Source: Pseudomonadota bacterium
GTDB taxonomy: Bacteria > Pseudomonadota > Gammaproteobacteria > Steroidobacterales > Steroidobacteraceae
DNA: 64,000 bases
Assembly: GCA_947449495.1 (NCBI GenBank)
Contig: CANFSB010000002.1
Location: forward strand, 1 to 64,000
Direction: 5' to 3'
Shown: piece by piece, positions 54,901-58,989 of the stretch
Layout of the letters: each line of letters begins with the position of its first letter
Numbering within the stretch: position 1 is the first letter of the stretch
Program-made: the position numbers and the translations under genes
Notes under the pieces: model-generated
What the model was told of the DNA's origin: nothing
The model's input: only the letters and a program-made list of their open reading frames with translations
Databases searched by the model: none

Positions 54901-57150
54901 AGTGCCAACCTTGACGGTACAGGTAACGCGCTGGCTAACAGCCTGACTGGCAACAGCGGTAACAACCGCCTGGACGGTCTGGCCGGTGCAGACACGATGG
55001 CTGGCGGTTTAGGCGATGACACCTACGTGGTCGACAACGCGGGCGACGTGGTGAACGAAGCTGAGTCCGCCGGCACCGATAGCGTAGAGGCCTCGATCAG
55101 CTACACGCTGACTGCCAATGTGGAGAAGTTGCTGCTCACCGGCGTGGGCAACATTAACGCCACCGGCAACGCGCTGGCTAACACGCTGACCGGCAATGAC
55201 GGCGCGAACGTCCTGGATGGCGGTGCTGGCAACGACAGCATGGCCGGCGGCAAAGGCGACGACACGTATGTGGTCGACAGCAGTGCCGATGTGGTGATCG
55301 AGGCGTTGAACGAAGGCACCGACACCGTGCAGGCGTCGGCGAGTTTTGTGTTAGGGGACAACGTTGAGAATCTGACGCTCACGGGCCGGGCCGACATTGA
55401 TGCCACGGGTAACGCGCTGTCCAATACCCTGACCGGTAACAGCGGCAACAACCGCCTGGATGGTCAGGGCGGCGCCGATGCCATGGCTGGCGGTTTGGGC
55501 GACGATACTTATGTAGTCGACAATGTTGGCGACGTGGTAACCGAGAGCGATGCAGCCGGTACTGACAGCGTGGAGGCCTCGATCAGCTATGCGCTGACGG
55601 CAAACGTAGAAAAGCTGCTGCTAACCGGCACGGCTAACATCGATGCAACCGGCAACACGCTGGCCAATACCCTGACAGGCAATGCCGGCAACAACCGTCT
55701 AGAGGGTGGTGCGGGTGACGACACGATGATCGGTGGCAAGGGTGACGACACCTATGTTGTCGACAGCAGTGGCGATGTCGTAACTGAACTAAAGGGTGAG
55801 GGCATAGACACCGTCGAAGCCTCCATCACCTATAGTTTGGGCATTGCGCTGGACAATCTGCGCTTGACCGGTACTGCAGCCCTCTCGGGTACTGGCAACG
55901 AATTGGACAATGTCCTGACCGGCAACAGTGGCGCCAACACCCTGACCGCGCTGGAGGGCAACGACACTCTTGATGGTGGATCGGGTGCCGACACACTGAT
56001 TGGCGGTGCCGGTAACGACCTCTATTACGTCGACAATGTTGGCGACAGCATTGCCGAAAAGGTGGGCGAGGGTACGGATACCGTGCGCGCCAGCGTTAGT
56101 TGGATGTTGGGCGCCAACATAGAAAACCTGGAGCTGCAGGGGCTTGGCAATCTCAATGCGACTGGCAACGAGCTGGCTAACAGTCTGCTGGGTAACGATG
56201 GCAACAACGTTCTCGATGGTGGCAGTGCTGCAGACTACATGGCCGGTGGTCTAGGTAACGATTCGTATTACGTCGATAACCTTGCTGATGTGGTCAGCGA
56301 GGGCCTAGGAGCAGGGCTTGATACTGTCTTTGCCAGCGTGTCGTGGACGCTGTCTGTCAATGTCGAGAACCTGACCTTGCAAGGCACTGCGGACCTCTCG
56401 GCCACGGGCAACGAGCTGATCAATACCTTGATGGGCAACAGCGGCAACAACTGGCTCGATGGGGGTCTGGGTGCGGACCTCTTTGCCGGTGGTTTAGGCA
56501 ATGACACCTATGTTGTAGACAATGCAGGGGATCTGGTCACAGAAAACGCCAATGCAGGCACCGACACGGTTCGGTCTTCAGTCAGCTATACACTGACGGA
56601 TAACGTTGAGAACCTGACTCTTACCGGTTCTGCGGCGATCAACGGCACCGGTAACGAGCTGGACAACATCATCACCGGCAATGACGGCGCCAACGTGCTC
56701 AATGGCGGCGGTGGCTTTGACTGGATCGTTGGTGGGGCAGGTAACGACACACTGGTGTTTGGGGAGTCGGTCGAGATTGCACGCGCAGACGGTGGAACGG
56801 GCAGCGACACGTTGCAGCTGACCACACCCGAGTCTGCGCTGGATTTGGCCAACTTCAACGGCCTGGTTTCGAGCATCGAAACGCTAAATCTTCAGGATGG
56901 CTTAGCCAGCACCGAACTGACCGTCAGTGCCAAGTCTGTAGCTAACATCACCGACAGCAATCACCGGTTGGTGGTACTGCTGGACAACGGCGATACGCTG
57001 GCTATCGATGGAACCTCGCGCGAGATCAGCAGCGTAGAGGCCGACGACGGCTCCATTACGACGCAATACGCGTTGTATACGGGAGCGTCTGCCACCGGTA
57101 CGCCGGCCAGCTATCTCGAGGTGCATTGGCAGATGCCATTGGCTGGCTAA
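36991..57150 (+). CDS. Giant RTX/T1SS adhesin-like protein, 6,719 aa
   Basis: A single uninterrupted 20,160-bp frame. Residues 13-80 form a small beta domain like the prefix/retention domain of BapA-type adhesins. An Ala/Pro linker (100-182) and a beta-rich domain (183-360) follow. Next come 12 RTX blocks with a 79-residue period (about 370-1400), then 27 copies of an 81-residue block containing VENLTLTGxxxINGTGN plus nonapeptides such as GGAGADTMAGG (about 1400-3600). A LamG-like domain (3768-4006), a PA14 domain (4554-4692) and a second LamG-like domain (4881-5136) are each set between RTX blocks, with further RTX to about 6590. The last 130 residues probably hold the type I secretion signal. 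I saw no cysteine. It should fold outside the cell on binding calcium. The secretion genes follow 96 bp later. An adhesin is the best call; catalytic domains are not visible. Confidence 0.88.
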   Translation: MARTDASATPDTGLLKLAFRKADVSRLSVVGTDLVLVMKDGSQHVLQDMGLQAMTRPDLRVQFADGSADVSDLLAQAGPISLAKVVAEVAVSTGDGDPLLKTKASAAEVSADALATSDATAAPPAAPALAGIVTADLSVKSAAASTNFKSDAPPVTVTPRIDAAASTSTPSTPAPPVPPPPVETISINVAWTNVTGQTQNAGADKTTIMGTGGSARSATDTSAAAQSEPETITGTAGVDIITGDDPAALGSGFARVLTLQLGASHELTLTSLLIKGIPSDWKIVGATQVGSDWKVDLTPEIIAANKVTLTVQYPVLADGAGTGDKTFDLSIEAEGSTDQGSINGVLAIPAVVRDVQGPGDMVYASGGKTGVVFAAYGLGDVIYAGAGNDTVSGGIGHDRIYGEAGNDKLDGGAGNDTLDGGAGADELIGGTGKDVATYMASAAGVRIDLTAGTAAGGDAEGDKLKEIESLVGSQFADVLQGSVDANVLDGQAGDDLLEGRAGADTLIGGEGFDTADYAASSAGVTVSLVTGDGVGGDAEGDKLSGIESLIGSAFADKLTGDTKANLLRAGAGDDTLVGGAGADTLYGGDGIDTVSYADSAAAIDVGLDSSTTHGGDAEGDRLFEIENVVGSKYNDQISGNSLANILDGGDGDDWLEGGAGADSLIGGDGTDTASYLESRAAVVASLADATVNTGEAKGDSYTSIENLEGSEYGDKLLGDSKSNVLIGNAGDDTLSGGAGDDTLIGGVGADQLDGGEGIDLVSYSDAVVGVTASLETGGTRGDADGDRYSGIENLLGSRYSDSLSGDAAANVLEGGRGNDTLSGGGGADKLLGGTGFDVLSYVGDVTGVTVNLEAGTADGGEATGDTMEGIEGVWGGSGNDRLIGDSYANELLGYAGNDTLIGGGGDDTVMGGAGDDLLTGGTGADVLDGGEGVDLASYAADTAGIIVDLARGTGVGGEAQGDVLSGIENVIGGSGSDILVGTAAVNRLEGGKGDDLLEGGAGGDELLGGDGNDTAAYRGAATGVLANLADQSANTGDAAGDKYSSIENLIGSAFDDVLIGDAGDNNLQGGGGNDRLTGGVGADTLAGGEGSDWALYGTSAQAVTVDLTAGLGLGGDAEGDKLSSIENVQGTVGADVLMGSAAANILIGGQGDDLIEGRAGADLLDGGDGVDTLSYEHAGSGVAASLTAGTGTVGDAAGDVLLGFEHLVGSAYADALTGDAGANRILAGDGDDTLEGMAGADTLVGGTGSDTASYATAGSAVVASLAVPVNNTGDAAGDRYDSIENLAGSAFDDRLTGDAGNNVIDGGAGNDFLIGGAGGDALNGGDGIDTVSYAAAAGAVSVNLATGKGVGSDASGDTLDQVENLIGSGSSDLLVGSNVANRFEAGAGDDTLDGGVGADTLIGSLGDDVYVVDNSGDQVIEAFEEGTDSVRSSISYALTDNVENLELTGSGDTSGIGNVLANNIKGNTGNNLLDGGSGADTMVGGAGDDTYRVESTGDLVIEDEGGGTDSVISSISYKLTANVENLTLTGSANLTGIGNELANQITGNAGDNLIDGGAGADTMAGAAGDDTYIVDNLGDRVIEASAEGTDTVLSSVSFVLGQNIENLLMTGTGNISGVGNVLANVITGNSGNNFIDGGAGADSMAGGLGDDSYVVDGLGDQITELSDEGVDLVLSSIDYTLGINLENLTLTGANNLNAIGNSVDNVITGNDGNNVLDGRAGADTMAGGAGDDTYYVDNTRDRVIEQADSGVDNVLSSVTFALGANIENITLTGFGNIDATGNELNNRIVGNSGNNILDGGLGADTLIGGLGDDIYVIDNKGDLVQESFGEGTDTVRSSISYLLGSSIENLALTGNGNIDGTGNELANVIDGNAGNNVLDGALGADSMAGGAGDDSYYVDDLRDSVTEGVGAGIDTVYSSVDYSLGANVENLTLTGYGNISGTGNSLANVIIGNSGNNVLDGGFGADTLIGGAGNDIYIVDNSADVVIEQAGEGTDLVRSSVSYALSSTLENLTLTGGADINATGNSGANILIGNDGANLIDGGLGADTMAGGGGDDIYVIDSVGDVVSEAAGAGVDTVRSAISYALTANVENLELLGAENLGGTGNTLANQLTGNAGNNLLDGGIGADTLSGGLGDDLYVVDNAGDRVVEAFGEGADLVRASVSYTLTDNVENLELTGSDNLNATGNQLANSLSGNEGNNILDGGAGSDTMAGGAGDDTYVVDSAGDVVREAGGEGNDTVQSKVSYVLTSNVENLELTGTGNTNATGNVLANRLTGNTGDNIIDGGLGADTMIGGAGNDIYVVDNTGDAVVETPGEGADLVRASVDFTLAEGIENLELTGDGDLHGTGNSDRNLITGNVGNNVLDGGADIDTLAGGAGDDIYYVDNTADVVIETAGNGTDTVFSSATYTLAGNIENLNLIGGANISATGNSLANQITGNSGSNRIDGGAGADTMSGGLGDDTYVVDNINDIVVENANEGRDTVRSSISYTLGDNLESLLLTGSANIDATGNEQANALTGNAGRNVLNGGLGADTMAGGAGNDTYYVDDIGDVVTENANAGTDTVITALSYTLGKNVENLILTGSASVNATGNELANQLTGNSRDNILNGGLGADTMTGGSGNDTYYVDNTGDVIIESTSVSGGFDTVSANATYTLSEGLESLTLTGTADINGKGNSAANLITGNDGNNVLDGAAGADTLVGGQGNDTYVVDNPGDVMSEGADAGIDTVRTNMTWTLAENFENLELTGLEDLNGTGNSAANSLTGNAGNNILDAKLGADTMAGGAGDDTYYVDNINDVVSEVEGEGSDTVYSSVSYRLGAAVERLVLTGSGDLNATGNEIGNNITGNSGANRIDGGGGADTMSGLGGDDIYYVNNTGDVVIEQDGGGTDTVRSEVSYTLGSYVENLELQGTGNLSGTGNAQDNRIVGTSANNLLNGGGGADTLIGGFGNDTFIVNDSRVVVQENSGEGTDLVRSSVSYTILAGVENLELTGTDNISGTGNEDANQLIGNDGNNTLDGGMGADTMAGGLGNDTYIVDDINDVVSEGLNEGRDLVKASISYQVGPNIEDLTLTGVSSINGTGSDVDNILRGNAGSNVLDGREGADSMYGGAGSDTYIVDNLGDVVVELALEGTADTVNASVSYSLAAQVENLILTGTDSINATGNELDNQLTGNSGDNRLDGGVGADAMAGGQGNDWYVVDNELDTVTEGVDAGTDTVQTQLSYTLGANVENLLLTGADNVSGTGNALANDIRGNSGNNRLDGGTGVDTLTGGLGDDTYQVDDTLDQVVELAGLGTGRDTVNSTATWSMSANVEVLNLQGTDNTDATGNELDNVITGNIGNNVIDGGAGADSMTGGQGDDQYGVDNVGDVVTELASEGMDTVRSSISYALTANVENLTLTGESDLNGTGNDLANRILGTAGANVLDGGAGNDTLIGYRGDDIYIVDSSLDVVVEAVDAGYDIVRSSANYALSGNIEQLELTGTGNINGTGNDLNNIINGNSGNNWLDGGAGDDTLTGGAGDDTYVVDSVGDLLIETGGGNDTVRSSITWALGTTFENLTLIGTANIDATGTTGANIIIGNDGNNVIAGLGGADTLLGMGGNDTFVAPNLAFASLDGGTGFDILKANGLGLNNLSQISGKTLGLEQLDISGGSQEILNISKVDVNAAGFVGKSATPTGGYYLEIAADGSTGVLGAASRDVILLDQTQYNYVANQTGAATVSLGGSGSVATVYTAVDASKPGLAIDNNALVLPNADNLTNIWGRVADPGGLAPPLLIGMSTWLDGTDIDGDGVVEGLGESGLVAGTANVAAGTANLSVWVDKSGAGNVFTQNALAWDPTLKVNAVNGLASVTFDGNDLLGSSLSFGASYTIFAVGSMTGTQNGRLVNGTGQVIVGWHGGQQDRYYDNNWINYGTPVVAGVAKLYTAESTVISTPTGSVVTGALYSNGVLIPSDSGNASSSNAGVLYLGGTSGFTELSKGTVSELIVYNRALTDDERTAVEAYLRAKWGINGAPAAVTTSSGLGTVAWDSTWTQAKIQFGTSTADTLNSNYGTAAVRGSSKVDSVLFGGDGNDTLNGGDRFDALYGGKGDDSLNGGSGIDWMAGGEGNDTYVVDTAYDQVIELAAQGTDLVNSSISYGLTTNVENLTLTGSASNNGTGNELANVITGNAGNNYLQGLAGNDTLLGGDGNDTLDGGAGIDSMNGGAGDDTYYIDSTSDVIVDTSGNDTVVANTSYTLTVASGLENLTFSGTGSTGTITGVGNASNNVFVMNREGAGFALSGGAGDDTYRFYDLNPTGVFPTWNVTENASEGTDTLWFQRDYNVGTVLTITLPGNVEVLDLTYTYNVNGVGTAGNDKFIGSNRGSYGYWQTLTGLGGDDTYVVNMMLTNVVEAAGGGTDTVQSYVDFRLPDYVENLTLLATVNGFGNSLNNTIYGNGGSNRIDGGAGADTMTGNGGNDTFVVDDAGDSVTGGSGLDTVETTLSSWAAFSAVGSTLENLTFTNGIAHSTSGNTNNNVITGNTGNDTLAGGDGNDTLYGGGGADTLQGGNGNDLLQSVAPGGTGVVTGLRGEYFNNTGYAGVAALVRQDAQINFSWGTTAPDPLISTDNFSVVWTGNLAITTAGSYSFKISGDDWSYLWIDGQQIVSVAGTATSLPLTLSAGTHSIRYQMYEGGGNATATLQWQTPGSASFAVIPTTAFSYGSATATDTVGDRLEGGAGNDTLIGGDGADTLVGGTGDDTYTYGVGDTIIELANEGTDTLQSAFSVDLTGTYIENITLTGTSAISATGGDGANTIIGNSAANLISGGGGDDIIRGNGGNDTLDGGDGNDTLRAGTLSGLSNNASLLGGAGNDNLIAGNNSTLSGGAGADTLVGGNGSTLTGDDGNDNLSLQILWTPSELTGKALWLDAADINGNGIQEGAAEAGLVNGQVATWVDKSGNTGRDALQTLADLRPLLVMDAQNGLPVVRFDGYNDRLTAALSSLTGNTNSLFWVQNTSDGNYMTLGTNNGVAGGGWMLIANNGDGNQDIAGSYTGMGTGVSHSMGSFYRDGALANWTTRASVYTALNGTAHTVESINQPFNFNGALYIGGALGYAVSSWNFSGDINEILLTTNTLSTADRQLVEGYLAWKWGAQALLPSGHPYATSAPMIGASVGGSLSGGAGDDTLTGGRGDDTLDGGVGNDSMAGGAGNDIYVVESLTDVVTEAAGGGTDTIQSSITLTTLAANVEKLVLTGTAAINGTGNELDNTITGNSAANTLIGLAGNDTLDGGAGADTLIGGIGNDTYYVDVAGDVVTEAANEGTDTVVASLDWTLGTNIENLVLAAGSVNLAGYGNVLSNTITGNDGNNYIDGGAGADTMIGGKGDDTYVIDDPNDVVVELAGGGNDTVKTSASYVLGGNIENLVLMGSASINGTGDAGSNSITGNEGNNRLDGGAGADTLVGGLGDDTYVVDNSGDVVTEAASAGTDTVESSITWTLGLNLENLTLTGAAAINATGNGLLNVLTGNSGNNVLDGGAGADTMAGGLGDDTYVVDDAADVIYEAGAAGTDTVRSSLSYTLGGNLENLVLTGFANLDGTGNALNNQLTGNDGINRLDGGAGNDTLAGGKSDDVYIVDSSADVVIEALNEGIDSVQASASFVLSDNVENLTLTGSGNINGTGNALGNTLTGNSGNNVLDGGAGADTMTGGLGDDTYVVDSAGDSMSEQAGEGTDTVQSSVTWALGANFENLTLTGTAALNGTGNILANLLTGNGGANSLQGGSGNDTLDGGAGNDTLAGGADNDLYIVDSSADVVIEALNEGIDSVQASASFVLADNIENLSLTGTGNIDATGNALANTLTGNSGNNRLDGKAGADAMAGGLGDDTYVVDNVGDLVSEADAGGTDSVEASISYTLTANVEKLLLTGAANIDGTGNVLANTLTGNSGNNRLDGGAGNDTMSGGKGDDTYVVDSSLDVVTEALNEGIDTVQASASFVLGDNVENLLLTGSANLDGTGNALANSLTGNSGNNRLDGLAGADTMAGGLGDDTYVVDNAGDVVNEAESAGTDSVEASISYTLTANVEKLLLTGVGNINATGNALANTLTGNDGANVLDGGAGNDSMAGGKGDDTYVVDSSADVVIEALNEGTDTVQASASFVLGDNVENLTLTGRADIDATGNALSNTLTGNSGNNRLDGQGGADAMAGGLGDDTYVVDNVGDVVTESDAAGTDSVEASISYALTANVEKLLLTGTANIDATGNTLANTLTGNAGNNRLEGGAGDDTMIGGKGDDTYVVDSSGDVVTELKGEGIDTVEASITYSLGIALDNLRLTGTAALSGTGNELDNVLTGNSGANTLTALEGNDTLDGGSGADTLIGGAGNDLYYVDNVGDSIAEKVGEGTDTVRASVSWMLGANIENLELQGLGNLNATGNELANSLLGNDGNNVLDGGSAADYMAGGLGNDSYYVDNLADVVSEGLGAGLDTVFASVSWTLSVNVENLTLQGTADLSATGNELINTLMGNSGNNWLDGGLGADLFAGGLGNDTYVVDNAGDLVTENANAGTDTVRSSVSYTLTDNVENLTLTGSAAINGTGNELDNIITGNDGANVLNGGGGFDWIVGGAGNDTLVFGESVEIARADGGTGSDTLQLTTPESALDLANFNGLVSSIETLNLQDGLASTELTVSAKSVANITDSNHRLVVLLDNGDTLAIDGTSREISSVEADDGSITTQYALYTGASATGTPASYLEVHWQMPLAG
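38130..41200 (+). repeat. RTX block array A, 237-bp period
   Basis: Twelve copies of a block with the core GGDAEGDKLxxIEsLxGS followed by RTX nonapeptides (GGxGxDxLx). Three consecutive intervals that I measured (38359, 38596, 38833, 39070) are exactly 237 bp, i.e. 79 residues. The array belongs to the giant RTX gene. Confidence 0.8.
41200..47790 (+). repeat. RTX block array B, about 243-bp period
   Basis: Twenty-seven copies counted by eye of a block reading DDTYVVDNxGDVVxE, DTVrSSxSYxLgxNVENLTLTG, NxxGTGNxLaNxItGN, then two or three RTX nonapeptides. The mean spacing between the first and last VENL motifs is about 243 bp (81 residues). Copies differ by many substitutions, so the array is old. 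Confidence 0.8.
48291..49008 (+). other. LamG-like domain 1 of the RTX protein
   Basis: A non-repeat island of about 240 residues between RTX arrays. It has the concanavalin/LamG pattern TWLDGTDIDGDGVVEG, VWVDKSG, FTQN, VTFDGNDLL, VLYLGGTSGFTELSKGTVSELIVYNRALTDDE. The DxDxDG loop could bind calcium. Likely ligand: a glycan or matrix protein. Confidence 0.7.
49170..50640 (+). repeat. RTX block region between LamG 1 and PA14
   Basis: About five block B-type units, some strongly diverged (for example VEVLDLTYTYNVNGVG, VENLTLLATVNGFGN), with interspersed nonapeptides such as GGDGNDTLYGGGGADTLQGG. Confidence 0.7.
50650..51066 (+). other. PA14 domain of the RTX protein
   Basis: A roughly 139-residue PA14 module: GLRGEYFNNTGYAG, INFSWGTTAP, FSVVWTGNLAITTAGSYSF, SGDDWSYLWIDGQQIV, LSAGTHSIRYQMYEGGGNATATLQW. 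The DD and the GDD-W-LW-ID-G pattern fit calcium-dependent sugar-binding PA14 domains of adhesins. Confidence 0.85.
51630..52398 (+). other. LamG-like domain 2 of the RTX protein
   Basis: A second island of about 256 residues related to domain 1: LWLDAADINGNGIQEG, ATWVDKSGN, VVRFDGYNDRL, ALYIGGALG, GDINEILLTTNTLSTADRQLVEGYLAWKWG. It shares the DxNGNG loop and the end pattern with domain 1 and probably arose from it by duplication. Confidence 0.7.
53788..55800 (+). repeat. Higher-order 486-bp repeat inside the RTX gene
   Basis: Two block types alternate: a DSSADVVIEALNEG/VQASASFVL block and a DNVGDVVxEADxxGTDSVEASISYTL block. The GAC/GAT codon of the first block recurs at 53791, 54304, 54790, 55276 and 55762, giving intervals of 513, 486, 486 and 486 bp. 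The 162-residue dimer is nearly identical between copies, so it is a young tandem duplication. Confidence 0.8.
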
Positions 57151-57164
57151 CGTTCTTTTCACTT

Positions 57165-57180
57165 TGTGATTTAGTTCACA
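57165..57180. promoter_or_regulatory. Perfect CRP/Vfr/Clp-type site upstream of the T1SS operon
   Basis: TGTGA-TTTAGT-TCACA is an exact match to the CRP half-sites with 6-bp spacing. It lies in the 96-bp gap between the RTX gene and the ABC transporter gene. A near-consensus -10 (TATAGT, 57194-57199) follows, so the site overlaps the expected -35 region. Confidence 0.65.
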
Positions 57181-57193
57181 TAAGACGAAGCCG

Positions 57194-57199
57194 TATAGT
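57194..57199 (+). promoter_or_regulatory. Candidate -10 box for the T1SS operon
   Basis: TATAGT lies 47 bp before the ABC transporter ATG. The spaced -35 position (57171-57176, TTAGTT) is poor and lies inside the CRP-type palindrome. Confidence 0.4.
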
Positions 57200-57246
57200 T
57201 AAATGGATCGAGGTTTGGGGTTGGGGCTGGCAGCTACAGTGCCGCC

Positions 57247-58989
57247 ATGCTCCACCCTTCCCTCGGTCTTTTTCTGCGCGCCAATGCACGGCACCTGCTG
57301 GGGTTGCTGGGTGCCAGTGTGCTGGTCAATGTTTTTGTGCTGTCTGTGCCGTTGTTCTCCATGCTTGTTTACGACAAGGCGATGGGCAACGCGGTCCACG
57401 ACACGTTGTGGGCACTTGGCATTGGCATGGGGCTGCTGCTCGCGCAGGAAGTTGCAGTGCGGCTGTCGCGAGTTCAGTTGGTTGAACACGCCGGCGCGCG
57501 ATGGGATGCCTTTCTTGACGACCGGCTGATGCGTGCGGTGCTCACCACTCCGCTGTCGCGTCAAATCCCAGTGGCCGATCTGCTCAACAAGATTCGCGAA
57601 GTGTCATCCGCACGCGAGGTGCTTGGTGCGCAGTTTCTATTGCCGCTGGCGGACCTACCGTTTCTGCTGCTGTATTTGGGCGTGGTGGCGTTGATTGGTG
57701 GCTGGTTGGTCGCCATTCCGTTGGTTTTGGGCGCAATGCTCATGATGCTGACCTGGGCCGCTAGCAGGCTCAGTCAGAATCGCCACAAGGGCGCGCGAGA
57801 CGCCAATAGTGCCAAGTTGCGCACTCTTGTCGATGTTCTGGCGGCGCGTGACAGCCTCGTCGGTCAACCGCTTGCTGCCGCTGCAGAACAAGCCTTTCGC
57901 ACTCAGGCCCAGACCGCAGCCCGTGCATCGGCTCGCGCACGCTGGTGGTCTCAGGTCGCGCAGCAATTTATTCCAGTGCTGATTTCCTTTTCATCTGTAG
58001 CGGTGTTAGTCGCCGGCGTCTATCAGGTCGAAGCACAGGCCATGTCGGTCGGTGGCGTGATCTCGGTGAACCTGCTGGTGGGTCGCATGCTGGGCATGGT
58101 CTGTGGCTTGGCACCCATTGGCACCCGTTGGAAAGAGTTTACCGAGGCACTGGCCGGCCTTGCCGATACGGTGGATCTGCGCGCTGCGCAACGCGGTCAT
58201 GGGCAGCGCCTAGTAGAGACGGATGCCCTGCTTCTCGAAGGACTGCGTCTTGAGCAGATCAGCTTCAAGTACCCCGGCCAGAATCGTCCGGTCCTCGATA
58301 ACTTGGGCCTGCACCTACGGCCCGGCGAATTGGTTGCCTTGATTGGATCATCGGGTGCGGGCAAGTCGACCTTGCTGCGCATCCTGGCTGGTCAGATGCC
58401 AGCGTCCCAAGGTCGCATTGCCTTTGCCGGCCACCTGGTCGAAGACGATGCGGCCCGGTTCTGGCTCAACCATCAGGCGCTTTGTAAGACTCAAGAGTCC
58501 ACGTTCTTGGGTGGCACCCTGCGAGATGTCGTCAGCGGTGGTGATGCGACCGCCAGCGACGAGTCTGTGCTCCTTGCCCTGCGATCAGCCGGTCTTGGTC
58601 CTGCGGTGGATCGCGGTGAGGTGGCACTCAACAGCGTGATTGGCACCAATGGAGTGGGACTGTCGGGTGGTCAGCGACAGATGGTGGCATTGGCCGCGGC
58701 GTTTCATTCCAAGCGTCCGCTGCTGCTGCTCGACGAGCCCACCTTGGGTCTCGATCGCACTGCACAAGAGCGGGTCCTGCAATCGTTAAGGCCCCTGCGG
58801 GAAGGGCGTTGCATGGTGGTTGCCACCCATGCAGCCGAGGTCATTGCCCAGGCAGATCGAGTCATTGTTCTAGAACGCGGCCGCATCCTGGCAGATGCCC
58901 CGCCCCAACAATTAATGCCCCAGATGGCACGTGCTGCACAAAAGACCGCTGAGGTTCCGATGCGCGCCGTGGGAGGACAAAAAGCATGA
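57247..58989 (+). CDS. T1SS ABC transporter (LapB/PrtD-like)
   Basis: A 580-aa inner-membrane exporter half-transporter: membrane domain about 1-300, then a nucleotide-binding domain with Walker A GSSGAGKST (367-375), signature LSGGQ (472-476) and Walker B LLLLDEP (492-498). There is no N-terminal C39 peptidase or C39-like domain, so it resembles the PrtD/AprD class rather than HlyB. It energises export of the RTX protein with the HlyD-like and TolC-like partners downstream. There is no clear ribosome binding site at the ATG. Its stop overlaps the next start (ATGA). Confidence 0.9.
   Translation: MLHPSLGLFLRANARHLLGLLGASVLVNVFVLSVPLFSMLVYDKAMGNAVHDTLWALGIGMGLLLAQEVAVRLSRVQLVEHAGARWDAFLDDRLMRAVLTTPLSRQIPVADLLNKIREVSSAREVLGAQFLLPLADLPFLLLYLGVVALIGGWLVAIPLVLGAMLMMLTWAASRLSQNRHKGARDANSAKLRTLVDVLAARDSLVGQPLAAAAEQAFRTQAQTAARASARARWWSQVAQQFIPVLISFSSVAVLVAGVYQVEAQAMSVGGVISVNLLVGRMLGMVCGLAPIGTRWKEFTEALAGLADTVDLRAAQRGHGQRLVETDALLLEGLRLEQISFKYPGQNRPVLDNLGLHLRPGELVALIGSSGAGKSTLLRILAGQMPASQGRIAFAGHLVEDDAARFWLNHQALCKTQESTFLGGTLRDVVSGGDATASDESVLLALRSAGLGPAVDRGEVALNSVIGTNGVGLSGGQRQMVALAAAFHSKRPLLLLDEPTLGLDRTAQERVLQSLRPLREGRCMVVATHAAEVIAQADRVIVLERGRILADAPPQQLMPQMARAAQKTAEVPMRAVGGQKA

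Noticed and set aside
38100..56750. CRISPR-like or satellite reading of the repeats
   Set aside because: Repeats are in frame, protein-coding, degenerate at the third base, and encode RTX motifs; there are no spacers.
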